NCBI RefSeq assembly: GCF_000205025.1
Contig: NZ_GL883675.1
Span: 1 to 64,000 of the forward strand
Length of the DNA: 64,000 nt
Direction: 5' to 3'
Source of the DNA: Parasutterella excrementihominis YIT 11859
GTDB taxonomy: Bacteria; Pseudomonadota; Gammaproteobacteria; Burkholderiales; Burkholderiaceae_F
Each line of letters opens with the position of its first letter. The stretch's first letter is position 1. Both the position numbers and the translations under genes were made by a program. Positions 26,831 through 35,300 of the stretch are shown here, in pieces. A model generated the notes under the pieces. That model was not told the origin of the DNA. It ran no database searches and saw nothing but the letters and a program-made list of their open reading frames with translations.

Positions 26831-28717
26831 TTACTTCTTCTCGATTTCTCGATGAATAATCCGATTAATCTCTGTCGGCGTGACCGGCTTCTGTACGATA
26901 AGCGGGAGTTCCATCAGGTTAACCGCTGAATCCGCAAAGTCCAAACCCTCGGTCTCTTCTTCGTACTGAGCCATGATGGCATCACGAGAAGTGGCCGTGC
27001 TGATAATCGCCGGAATCTTGCGTCCCAGAACACTGCGGATGCGGAAGATCGATTGGAGACCGGTCAAACGGCTGGGACCTAAGTTAAAGTCAGAGAAAAT
27101 AATGTCTACCGGCGCCTCCTCAATCAACTGAGCAGCGAGTTCAGCATCAAAGTATTCCGCCCTTCTCACTTTGGCACCCCAGCCTTCTAATAACGTTGCC
27201 AGGCTCTCACGAATCAAAGGATCGTCCTCAATTAACAGGACGTTGACATCCTCCAGAGAAAAAATCCGATTCGGCTGTACGGGCGGCTGTACTTCCGTCG
27301 TATCTACAGACGTTTCGATTGCCATTTCCAAGCGGAAGATAGAACCTTTTCCTACTTTAGAAATCAGTTTGAGTTCGATATTCAGAAGTTTGCAGATCTT
27401 ATCGACAATCGAAAGACCTAAGCCGAAACCCTCTCGGGATTTGTGGCCGGCGCCGCCGCGGTAATAAGCCTGAAAAAGTTTAGCTTGATCTTCTTTCGTA
27501 ATCCCGCAGCCCGAGTCGGAGACAGTAACAACAAGCGTGTTCTTCTTTGTTTTCTTTGCCCTCAGCAGGATACCGCCGTGCTCGGTATAACGTACGGCGT
27601 TTCCGATAAGGTTACGAAGCACCCGTTCAAAAAGCAGTCCGTCGGTGACGATCATCAGAGGCTCGGCCCTCACTTCAAAAGTCAACCCCTTGTGTTCGGC
27701 CATCGGCGTAAATTCATTCGCCAATTCAGAGAACATTGAACGAATGGAGACTTCGGTAGGCCGAATCTTCATCGTCTTGGAATCCAGCTTCGAAATAATC
27801 AGAATCTGATCCACCAGCGTCGCCACCGTATTGCAGGCCTTCGACAAATTATCAATTAAAGGTTTAGCCTGTTGATCGGCCTGCCCCTGAAGAATAGAGA
27901 TAAAAATGCCCATAGCCTGGAGCGGCTGACGGAGGTCATGGTTAGCAGCCGCAAAGAATCGTGTTCTTGCAGAGATCGCCATTTCGGACGCTTCGCGGAT
28001 ATAGTCGGCCTTCTGCCGCTGGAAAATCAGCTGCTCCATCAAGAACTCTCGTTCAAACGAACGATAGATGCCTTGGAGATAAATCTTATTCAGACGGACG
28101 CCGAAGTAGAAAATAATGAGGAAAAGAATAAGCGTCCAGAATAAAGCGATAAACAAGGACGGCTGGTATATCAGGACGAGCTTCAGAATCGTCGGAAGCA
28201 GCGTTGCCGGAACGAATATCCAAAGGGCGGGAAGCCAGATGGCGTAAAGCGGAACACTGCCGAATGTCACGCCCACAATCATGGCCAAGAGAATCATCTC
28301 GACAATGACGTTGTCCGGAACCATGAAATAAAAGCCTGCAAAACCGATAGAGAGACCCGACACCAAAATCATCTGGAGCGTGCGGTTCTTCCAGTAATGA
28401 AAACGCTTGTCCATGGACGGCTCGTTGAAGAAGTCATCCGCAGATTTCATGCTAGCCAGCGTATGCATCACATTAAAAGCCAGCCAGAGCGCCATGACCC
28501 AGCCCCCGACATAGCTCCAGCAAGTCAAGGTAAAAATAAGGTACAGCAGCATGCGGATCGCAACGACCGCTGTCGTCCGGTGCTTTAAAACCGACAACTG
28601 ACGAAGCTGCACCTTGGAAGCTAACCGAGCGCCTGAAAGATGAAGATGGTAATTAGTCGCCTCGGGAGGGTTCGGCTCAAAAATGGTTTTAAGGCGCTTA
28701 ATAGCAGAAAAAATCAT
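26831..28717 (-). CDS. Membrane hybrid sensor histidine kinase with C-terminal receiver
   Basis: The 628-residue protein has a hydrophobic N-terminal half (about residues 45-210, five or six helices), a HisKA with FAAANHDLRQPLQAMG (His260), N-box NLIGNAVRYTEHGG, G1 DSGCGIT, G2 GFGLGLSIV, and a C-terminal receiver with Asp543 in FSDFNLG. The HDLRQPLQAMG form is that of the NahK/ErcS'-type hybrid kinases. There is no output or Hpt domain, so a separate partner regulator must exist. Its start overlaps the ldcA stop by three bases (ATGA), so it is translated together with a murein-recycling enzyme. The ligand is not known. Confidence 0.9.
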   Translation of the reverse strand: MIFSAIKRLKTIFEPNPPEATNYHLHLSGARLASKVQLRQLSVLKHRTTAVVAIRMLLYLIFTLTCWSYVGGWVMALWLAFNVMHTLASMKSADDFFNEPSMDKRFHYWKNRTLQMILVSGLSIGFAGFYFMVPDNVIVEMILLAMIVGVTFGSVPLYAIWLPALWIFVPATLLPTILKLVLIYQPSLFIALFWTLILFLIIFYFGVRLNKIYLQGIYRSFEREFLMEQLIFQRQKADYIREASEMAISARTRFFAAANHDLRQPLQAMGIFISILQGQADQQAKPLIDNLSKACNTVATLVDQILIISKLDSKTMKIRPTEVSIRSMFSELANEFTPMAEHKGLTFEVRAEPLMIVTDGLLFERVLRNLIGNAVRYTEHGGILLRAKKTKKNTLVVTVSDSGCGITKEDQAKLFQAYYRGGAGHKSREGFGLGLSIVDKICKLLNIELKLISKVGKGSIFRLEMAIETSVDTTEVQPPVQPNRIFSLEDVNVLLIEDDPLIRESLATLLEGWGAKVRRAEYFDAELAAQLIEEAPVDIIFSDFNLGPSRLTGLQSIFRIRSVLGRKIPAIISTATSRDAIMAQYEEETEGLDFADSAVNLMELPLIVQKPVTPTEINRIIHREIEKK

Positions 28718-29622
28718 TTCGGCACTCCCGCAACTCTAAAGTTTGGACAGCCTTTCATCGTGAGTTCTGCCATGTTTGACTGAACATTGAGATGTGCCTC
28801 AGAGCCGACTACAAGTGTGGCGGTTTTCATTTCGTGCCCGAAAGGCAACCCTGAGATAAACGGGGTTTTAGTGCGCCCTGCGATGAAACTCAAAGCATCT
28901 TCCAGCCCGTATCCGAAATCATGTTCGGAGGACTTAATTTTCGAGAAATCCCCCAGGACCACGGCTTTTTGGTTATCGATCACTCCGGCCTGCAGAAGGT
29001 GATTCAAATCACGCTCTATTTTGTAAGCCGGTTCAGCGATATCCTCGACAAAAAGAATACCGCCTTCGATTTTCGGGAAGTACTTGGTTCCGAGCATCGA
29101 ACACAAGACGGTCAAATTCCCGCCCCAAAGCAAACCCGTTGTTTGAAAGTCCGGAAACGGTGTCGGGAAAAAGAATTTGTATTCTTCTGCCGCCAATACT
29201 TCAAAGAAAGTTTGAATGGTATAAGGATCGCACTTGAGGTCGCCGAGCACAGAAGCCGTCGGCGCCTGCAGGCTCTTTCCGCCGGTCAGTGCTAAATAAG
29301 CCGTAGTGAAAAAAGTGATATCGGAAAAACCGGCAACCCAAGTTCCATTAGATTTGATTTTGTTGAAATCAAGGTTCGGTAGGAGTCGGGAAAAACCGTA
29401 ACCGCCTCGAGCACACAAAACAAGTTCATTATCGCTGCAAGCCTGCTGAAAATCATTCAACCGAGCGGAGTCGCTGGAACCGCCGAAACGACCGAAGCTG
29501 GTGTAAACATCTTCTCCGATGGTTACGTCCCAACCTCTTTCTCTGAAAAGTTCGGCCGCCCTCTCGACGGATTTGAAATGAATGACATTACCGGAAGGGG
29601 CGTTAATACCGACTTTATCCAT
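28714..29622 (-). CDS. ldcA: LD-carboxypeptidase (S66 family, LdcA-type)
   Basis: The S66 serine peptidase removes the terminal D-Ala from tetrapeptides in peptidoglycan recycling in the cytosol. The 302-residue protein has GINAPSGNV at the start, LCARGGYGFSRLLP, the nucleophile motif GFSDIT with Ser, the LLWGGNLTVL motif and the Glu/His pair (VEDIAEP and LPFGHEM). The start at 29622 overlaps the tadA stop (ATGGATAA), a coupled arrangement; a GTG at 29634 is possible. It ends in overlap with the hybrid kinase. Confidence 0.9.
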   Translation of the reverse strand: MDKVGINAPSGNVIHFKSVERAAELFRERGWDVTIGEDVYTSFGRFGGSSDSARLNDFQQACSDNELVLCARGGYGFSRLLPNLDFNKIKSNGTWVAGFSDITFFTTAYLALTGGKSLQAPTASVLGDLKCDPYTIQTFFEVLAAEEYKFFFPTPFPDFQTTGLLWGGNLTVLCSMLGTKYFPKIEGGILFVEDIAEPAYKIERDLNHLLQAGVIDNQKAVVLGDFSKIKSSEHDFGYGLEDALSFIAGRTKTPFISGLPFGHEMKTATLVVGSEAHLNVQSNMAELTMKGCPNFRVAGVPK

Positions 29623-30460
29623 TTGTTTTACCACGGCTCTTTCTTAATTCGACAAAAAAACTTTGGAGTATCCGGAGACAATCTTCCTCCAGTACTCCTG
29701 CTGTCACATCAGTGTGATGATTGACTCTTTTCTCGTCAAATAGTTTAAACACACTTTCGGCGGCACCCGCTTTTTGGTCTTTGGCCCCGTAAACCAATCG
29801 GGCAAGTCTGGCCCCGATAATTGCTCCGGAGCACATCGGACAAGGCTCAAGCGTCACATAAATCGTGCAGTTATCCAGCCGATAATTTTTAAGATTCTGA
29901 GAAGCGTTTTTAAGAGCAATGATTTCAGCGTGTCCGCTCGGGTCATGACCGGCAACCACCAAGTTATGACCTCGGCCTATAATTTTGCCTTCTTTATCGA
30001 CAACAACGGCGCCAACCGGTACTTCTCCGGCCTGATGAGCCTTTTCTGCCTCGACAAGGGCTTCGCGCATGAAGTATTCATCACGCGAGCGATCGATCCG
30101 AGAAAGCCGAACTTCTTCCTCACGGCTCAGGGCTTTATGTTTTCTTTTTTGCCGAATCTCTTCTCGAAAAGCTTCAACTGCAGAAGTTAACTCTGAGAGC
30201 GGAAATCGGACGATTTGTTCGATAGAAGAAGCCGATACTTCCAAAAGATTTTGTGCTGTATCGGTTATCCAGTTTCCGGCTTCGGCTAGAAATTTTTTTG
30301 CATCTTCTTCGTCCGGATCCAGCGGATCTCGAGCCGTTGCTCTAAACGTATCGACAACTATACGAAGATGGTCGGGAGATTTTGAAAGGGAAGCAAGAGA
30401 AGAGCCTCGCCGAATAGACAATTTCACAAATTTCGAAATTAGATCCGACTGCTGAGGCAT
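29615..30460 (-). CDS. tadA: tRNA adenosine(34) deaminase TadA with N-terminal extension
   Basis: TadA converts A34 of tRNA-Arg(ACG) to inosine. The deaminase core is at about residues 128-280: GHAEIIAL with His177 and proton shuttle Glu179, and LEPCPMCSGAI with zinc ligands Cys207 and Cys210, then RLARLVYGAKD and a GVLEEDC end. The first 125 residues have no match to TadA, which usually has 150-170 residues. They are charged, with helical pattern, and read SIEQIVRFPLSELTSAVEAF near residues 79-98. Homology would let translation begin at Met131, but no ribosome site is seen there, and one is weak at 30460 too. It follows the 188-residue unknown gene by 14 bases. Confidence 0.88.
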   Translation of the reverse strand: MPQQSDLISKFVKLSIRRGSSLASLSKSPDHLRIVVDTFRATARDPLDPDEEDAKKFLAEAGNWITDTAQNLLEVSASSIEQIVRFPLSELTSAVEAFREEIRQKRKHKALSREEEVRLSRIDRSRDEYFMREALVEAEKAHQAGEVPVGAVVVDKEGKIIGRGHNLVVAGHDPSGHAEIIALKNASQNLKNYRLDNCTIYVTLEPCPMCSGAIIGARLARLVYGAKDQKAGAAESVFKLFDEKRVNHHTDVTAGVLEEDCLRILQSFFVELRKSRGKTNG

Positions 30461-30474
30461 CTTTCATTAGAAAT

Positions 30475-31041
30475 TTAATTGAGACGGGGCTGTTGCCAAT
30501 TAATATCGGTGCTTTGGTTTGCCACGCCTTCCTTGAGTTCGGACTCAAGGCCTTCTTCGTCGTTGGTTAATTGACCAAATTTCTTTAATCGGTCCAAAGC
30601 ATTCAGCATTGTTCTTGCGCCGTGTTCTCCGACGTAAATGTCCATATCGTCGCAGCCGTATTGATTTTCTTCCATGGCTGCCAGCGCAGAAGAAGCTGCC
30701 TCATATCTCTTAGTTAACTGTCGGAAATCTTCTTCGAGAAAAACCATCAGTTCCAAGACGGCAATATAAGGCGTCCCGGAAAGCTCCGGATGTTTGACAA
30801 AAACCGTAAAGACTTCAGTCAGCATCTCATCAACTTCTTTTCTGGTGCTATAGAGCTCGTCGATATGATTTTCGGCGACTTCCATAAAATCGTCTAAGTT
30901 ACTGTAGTCTTCCGGCTGAGGCGTATGTCGCTCATACGATTGTATTCTTCCGTTCGCCATCGCATGAACCTTATGGCCTTCTTCTATCATCTTTGCCAGG
31001 TCAGGCGTAGTTTTAAATTTCTTTATTTCGATCTTTTTCAT
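30475..31041 (-). CDS. Unknown acidic protein, first gene of the tadA operon
   Basis: The 188-residue protein is acidic and mostly helical in pattern, with no signal peptide or membrane segment. It opens with a basic stretch (MKKIEIKKFKTTPDL) and then is rich in Glu and Asp. I do not recognise the family. The ATG at 31041 has no Shine-Dalgarno, but a TATACT box ends seven bases upstream, so the transcript could be leaderless. It heads the series unknown-tadA-ldcA-hybrid kinase. Confidence 0.75.
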   Translation of the reverse strand: MKKIEIKKFKTTPDLAKMIEEGHKVHAMANGRIQSYERHTPQPEDYSNLDDFMEVAENHIDELYSTRKEVDEMLTEVFTVFVKHPELSGTPYIAVLELMVFLEEDFRQLTKRYEAASSALAAMEENQYGCDDMDIYVGEHGARTMLNALDRLKKFGQLTNDEEGLESELKEGVANQSTDINWQQPRLN

Positions 31042-31308
31042 GGCCAAAGTATAAACGAGTTACCTGCTTAGCATATTAACGCGCGGACCTCGAAGACGAA
31101 GGTAAAGCCGTGCGAATCGAGTAAGTTGGATGCCTTAACGCACTAATATTTCATTCTCAAGGAACTTTCGCGAGAACCTTTTTTCCCCAGAGGAACGTAC
31201 TCATGTTCCAAAAAGAACAAGAAGTCATTCTAAAAAACACTTGAACTTATTGATAAGTAAATGCAAAAAGCAATGATTAAACTTACGATATAAACTTTCT
31301 ATTATTTT

Positions 31309-34300
31309 TCAAAGGGTTACTCGAGATCTGATTTCGGTTTCAATATCCAGCCTTTCAGCTTCACATTCATATGTATAGACCATCGACATCAACAAAGATG
31401 AAGAAACGAAAGGGTGTGTAAATTGCAACGCATCTGCCCAAACGCGGTACTTGTTCGCAAGTTCACGCTCTTGAGCTCCGCCTTTACCGCAAAAATGAGC
31501 TCCGCGAGAATTGAATAAACCCATGTGTGCCCCTCTACTTATAAACTGAGACCGAATGTTCTCCATTACATTGCGAACAGCTTCATCGGGCCACACTCCG
31601 TCCTCCCCAACTGGAGCGTGAGAGAACAGATTTCCAAGCCACTCGTCCGCCACCTCAAGACGGTCGAGGTCTGCACAAGCTCGCCTCACTGCTTCAACCC
31701 ATTTAGATAGTTTCTCCTGCTGTTCTTTTTTAGTAGCTTCATTTAGACCTGGAATGCGTTCAATGGCTTCTAAAAAACGGTAACCGCACTGGGCCAAACT
31801 GTCTTTATCTCCCTCAATGAGATCTTCTCCACCATTCTTGCGTTTGTATGTCCAAACTATAGCCTGAACAAACAGTTCAGGATGTTGCTCTGTGTACAGT
31901 TCAAGGTTGGGAATCCCGTGCTTATCTTCTCCTCTTGAGGAAACATCAAGTATGCCAAGATATGAGAATTCCAGCCTAGCCTTTTCCTCTAAAGAGAGAT
32001 CTGATTTACGATCGAGAAGCTGGAAGGCTTCTCGAACGTCATAGCTGTTCAACAGGTACTCCCCTTCTTTGTCCTGACCATTCTTCAACATGTCAGATAA
32101 CATCTGAATAATGAGTGACGGATTTATTTTTTCTAGATTGAAACGCACCGATGCAAATGCTGCTCTTGGACGTTTAACTTCAAGCAGTCGACGAATGCTC
32201 TCATTGTTTTCCTCAAATGAGTCAAAAGAATATTGAGGAATTACTTCAACCCAGTAACCATTCCTGGCTTCAGCCGAAAGTTGATCTACAATTTCCCAAG
32301 TAGAGGCTCTATACGGCGATAGAAGCAACAATCGAAGTAATTCCTCTTCAGAAATCTTATTCCGAAGGCTTGCGAGCATAGCTTTCCTTCTGTCCTTATT
32401 CAACGACCAGAGGGCTCCTGCTAAGATTTCATTAAGAGAAAGACAATTATTTTCTGAGCGCAAGCACGTTAAGATCAAGTCCTGAACCCTCTCGGCAGCG
32501 AGTACGTCGGACACTAAGTACGCGCCAATTAAGCGTCGGGAATTTCCTCTTTCTGAGAGTTCAAGAATGCCAGGGATTCCACGCTCTCGTGCAATTTCCG
32601 TTAAAGCATCTATTCGGAGCCTTTGTACTTCTTTTTCTCGCGTTTGGAAATCCTCTTCTTCCACAACTCCTTCAACTGTCCCCTCGAACCATACCTGGCG
32701 AAACAGCCACTCATAGTTGTTCAGAATGTCTTTGGGAAGCAATTCATCATAAACTTCCTTGGCTTTCTTTTTCAGAAACGCTTGACTTTCATCACCTGCC
32801 CATTTATGTCCTCGACGAGAGAGAACAGCCACACGAATTTTCTCGCGTACCTTGGCAATATCTTCGTCTGGAGCACCTGAGATACGCCAATCTTCAATGA
32901 TCTTCCAAACACGCTCCTGATCATTTAGCACGAGCACATGTAACTTAGATACAAGATCACATAGCATTTCGGGAGTATAGGTCTGTCTAGTAAGTACTAA
33001 TTCGATCATCTCCCGCTCCGACGCATGGATCTTTTCAAACGTCATTAGAGGTTCTCCGTACCCATAGCCATCACGACGCCACTTGGGTTTATAGTTGTAC
33101 CGACCGATCCGTGTCCCGTAATCCTCCATCTGTTTAAGACAAACTCGCCAACCGACTACTGGATGCTTGTCCAAAAGCATCTTAACCGCTCTCACTCGCA
33201 TTTCTTGATCAGCCGCTGTCTGCGGCATCCATACTCGAAGAATGGAGCTAAGCGATTCAAATGGTTTATTCACCCAATTATCATTAATCTCTACCTCTGA
33301 GAGCCGTCCCAAAATGTTCACTACTCTTGGAAAGGTGTGAGGATTCCAAGCTAGTGCCTCAAGGGCCCAAAGTAACCCAGTGCGTGGACAAGTGCTAAAT
33401 ATCCAAGTACCAACAGGTCTTAATAAACCCAACACCTCAGAATTATCTGATTGCAAATCTTGCTCGATGATATTGAGAAACGCCCTCGGAGCAGCCTCTG
33501 CATAAAGGGGAAGGTCTCGATTATTAGCCTCTAACTTTCTAGTCGTTAGGGGCATAAGAAGCTCACGGACAATTTTTGCCGCCTCCAATGCCCCATCAAA
33601 ACCGAGGTGTTTACCAAAAAGGTCCTTGCCATGCACGGCTAACAGAACCAAAGTCTCGGAAATGCCTTCTCGCAATACTCCAGAAAATTCTCGCTTTTTC
33701 CCATATAGACCAGCCGCCCATCGTTCCTTTTCCGGCAAGTCGAGCGCCGGATCATCTTCACCCAATACGATTTGCGCAATCTCAAGAAAGCGATAAAGAT
33801 CAGCTTTAGAGACACTACCTTTAATTGCGAAAATTGCATCTTTTTTGGAAATTACGCCTCGCAAATTACCAAGGGACCAGACTGGGGAATCGTTAAGCTG
33901 CAATAAATTAAGAATGCGTTTTTCCAACAATTCATAAGAAGAAACCTCGGCTAGAAGAGAAAGCAATGTTCGATCCGCTTCGTTCTGAGCATCCCATGTC
34001 CCAGCAAGAACCAGGGGAACCATATCAGATGCAATTCTTGAATCATCAGCCCATTCAGGTGTTCCGATGGCGGGAACATTCGAAAGTTGACGCCGAAGCA
34101 CAGTCAAGGAACGCCCTGAAGCCTTCTCTAATACTGCTATGTCATCTCGAGATTTTCCCATTGACTCCAGCGCTTTCCTGAAGGGTTCAGTCCCAAGCGG
34201 TTCCAAAACGATATCGGACTTCACCCGGGCGGCATTTCGCGGATAGACAACTATGGAGCGCAACATTGTGCAGTAAGGTGCAAGCTCACGTTCCACCTCA

Positions 34301-35115
34301 CGAGTATGGGCTACTACAATGAAATCAGTAGTTTCTTGTGCAATTTTGGGAAGTATTTCCGTCTTGTCGAACACCAGCACTCGATCCCGATACTGTTCAA
34401 GCTCTGGAATATCAAAGACCTGTTTTAAAAAAGCTAGTGCCTCTTCCATAGAGTCAGCCGTTATTACTAACGGCTTTGAGTCGCATTTCTCAAAGAAAGA
34501 CTTGATCTCACAATTCCACGCTTGGATCGCAGTAGCAAAAAGAGAAGAATGAAGGTAAGGATCCGTCACGTTTGCCCAGTCAGCCCAACAACGCTCTAAG
34601 GTTCTGACACCATCGGAAGGGCGCCCCGTCTCGTTTGCAAACCAGATTCGGGACGAGACTGATTGCTCCATCCACTGTTCTAGATCACTTGCGTCATATG
34701 CACGAATGTCTTTCCAGAGATTCTTGCCCTTCATCTTCTTGACCCAATGGACTTTGCCTTGCCAGCGTCTCGGAGTGACAAAAACAAACGTAATATTTCT
34801 TCTTTCAGCGTCGTTAGTCGCTCTAACACTTTTTTCAAAATCTCCGTCTGCCTTCTTTGTGATGCTCTCCGTAACACCGAACTCCCAACCAGAAATACCA
34901 TCTGGTATCCAAGCATTACTTGAGCTTGTTTCTAAGAAACCGTCCCAGCCTGGACGCTCGGCATCGTCGTTTCCTGGAAAATCCACTTTTTGAAGTTCAT
35001 GTCCTGTTGATTGAATAAGCTTACGTAGAAGCACGGCTAACTGGGTACGCGCATGAATTGAAGTTGTAAACCAGTTTATGAGTTCGTTCGCTTGGGTGTT
35101 TAAAAAATGAGGCAT
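31309..35115 (-). CDS. Large orphan protein with restriction-endonuclease-like N-terminal domain
   Basis: This 1268-residue protein is not a named family to me, but its N-terminus (residues 1-160) has a strongly patterned module: LLRKLIQSTGHEL, PGWDG (Asp58), GWEFG (Glu78) with Lys87/Lys88, VFVTPRRW (111-118) and DASDLEQWME (141-150). Asp, Glu and Lys in this order suggest a PD-(D/E)XK nuclease fold with a shifted Lys. Residues about 213-345 alternate strand and helix (LVITADSMEEALAFL, RVLVFDKTEI, FIVVAHTREV) like a NTPase core without a P-loop. The rest, about 370-1268, is helical and repeat-like. There are no membrane segments. The ATG at 35115 is chosen by the look of the N-terminus; a TTG at 35163 is open. 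It stands alone between guaA and the tadA operon, as a gene-sized insertion would. Confidence 0.8.
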   Translation of the reverse strand: MPHFLNTQANELINWFTTSIHARTQLAVLLRKLIQSTGHELQKVDFPGNDDAERPGWDGFLETSSSNAWIPDGISGWEFGVTESITKKADGDFEKSVRATNDAERRNITFVFVTPRRWQGKVHWVKKMKGKNLWKDIRAYDASDLEQWMEQSVSSRIWFANETGRPSDGVRTLERCWADWANVTDPYLHSSLFATAIQAWNCEIKSFFEKCDSKPLVITADSMEEALAFLKQVFDIPELEQYRDRVLVFDKTEILPKIAQETTDFIVVAHTREVERELAPYCTMLRSIVVYPRNAARVKSDIVLEPLGTEPFRKALESMGKSRDDIAVLEKASGRSLTVLRRQLSNVPAIGTPEWADDSRIASDMVPLVLAGTWDAQNEADRTLLSLLAEVSSYELLEKRILNLLQLNDSPVWSLGNLRGVISKKDAIFAIKGSVSKADLYRFLEIAQIVLGEDDPALDLPEKERWAAGLYGKKREFSGVLREGISETLVLLAVHGKDLFGKHLGFDGALEAAKIVRELLMPLTTRKLEANNRDLPLYAEAAPRAFLNIIEQDLQSDNSEVLGLLRPVGTWIFSTCPRTGLLWALEALAWNPHTFPRVVNILGRLSEVEINDNWVNKPFESLSSILRVWMPQTAADQEMRVRAVKMLLDKHPVVGWRVCLKQMEDYGTRIGRYNYKPKWRRDGYGYGEPLMTFEKIHASEREMIELVLTRQTYTPEMLCDLVSKLHVLVLNDQERVWKIIEDWRISGAPDEDIAKVREKIRVAVLSRRGHKWAGDESQAFLKKKAKEVYDELLPKDILNNYEWLFRQVWFEGTVEGVVEEEDFQTREKEVQRLRIDALTEIARERGIPGILELSERGNSRRLIGAYLVSDVLAAERVQDLILTCLRSENNCLSLNEILAGALWSLNKDRRKAMLASLRNKISEEELLRLLLLSPYRASTWEIVDQLSAEARNGYWVEVIPQYSFDSFEENNESIRRLLEVKRPRAAFASVRFNLEKINPSLIIQMLSDMLKNGQDKEGEYLLNSYDVREAFQLLDRKSDLSLEEKARLEFSYLGILDVSSRGEDKHGIPNLELYTEQHPELFVQAIVWTYKRKNGGEDLIEGDKDSLAQCGYRFLEAIERIPGLNEATKKEQQEKLSKWVEAVRRACADLDRLEVADEWLGNLFSHAPVGEDGVWPDEAVRNVMENIRSQFISRGAHMGLFNSRGAHFCGKGGAQERELANKYRVWADALQFTHPFVSSSLLMSMVYTYECEAERLDIETEIRSRVTL

Positions 35116-35235
35116 ATAACTGTATGAGTTTTTAACCAGACACTGTGTTATTGGTCGGGTCAACGTAAATAGCAGATAAAAGGCAATGGAAACAAATAGA
35201 TTTTAAAAAGAAGCCCTTGTTAATTGATTTTAAAC

Positions 35236-35268
35236 AAAAAAAACGGGATAACCAATTGATCATCCCGA
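35236..35268 (-). terminator. Terminator of guaA
   Basis: On the minus strand CGGGAT and ATCCCG pair around a 12-base loop and are followed by eight T residues (A-run 35237-35244 on the plus strand). Confidence 0.8.
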
Positions 35269-35300
35269 ATGCTTAAGAAATAGCTAGAAATTCAATATTT

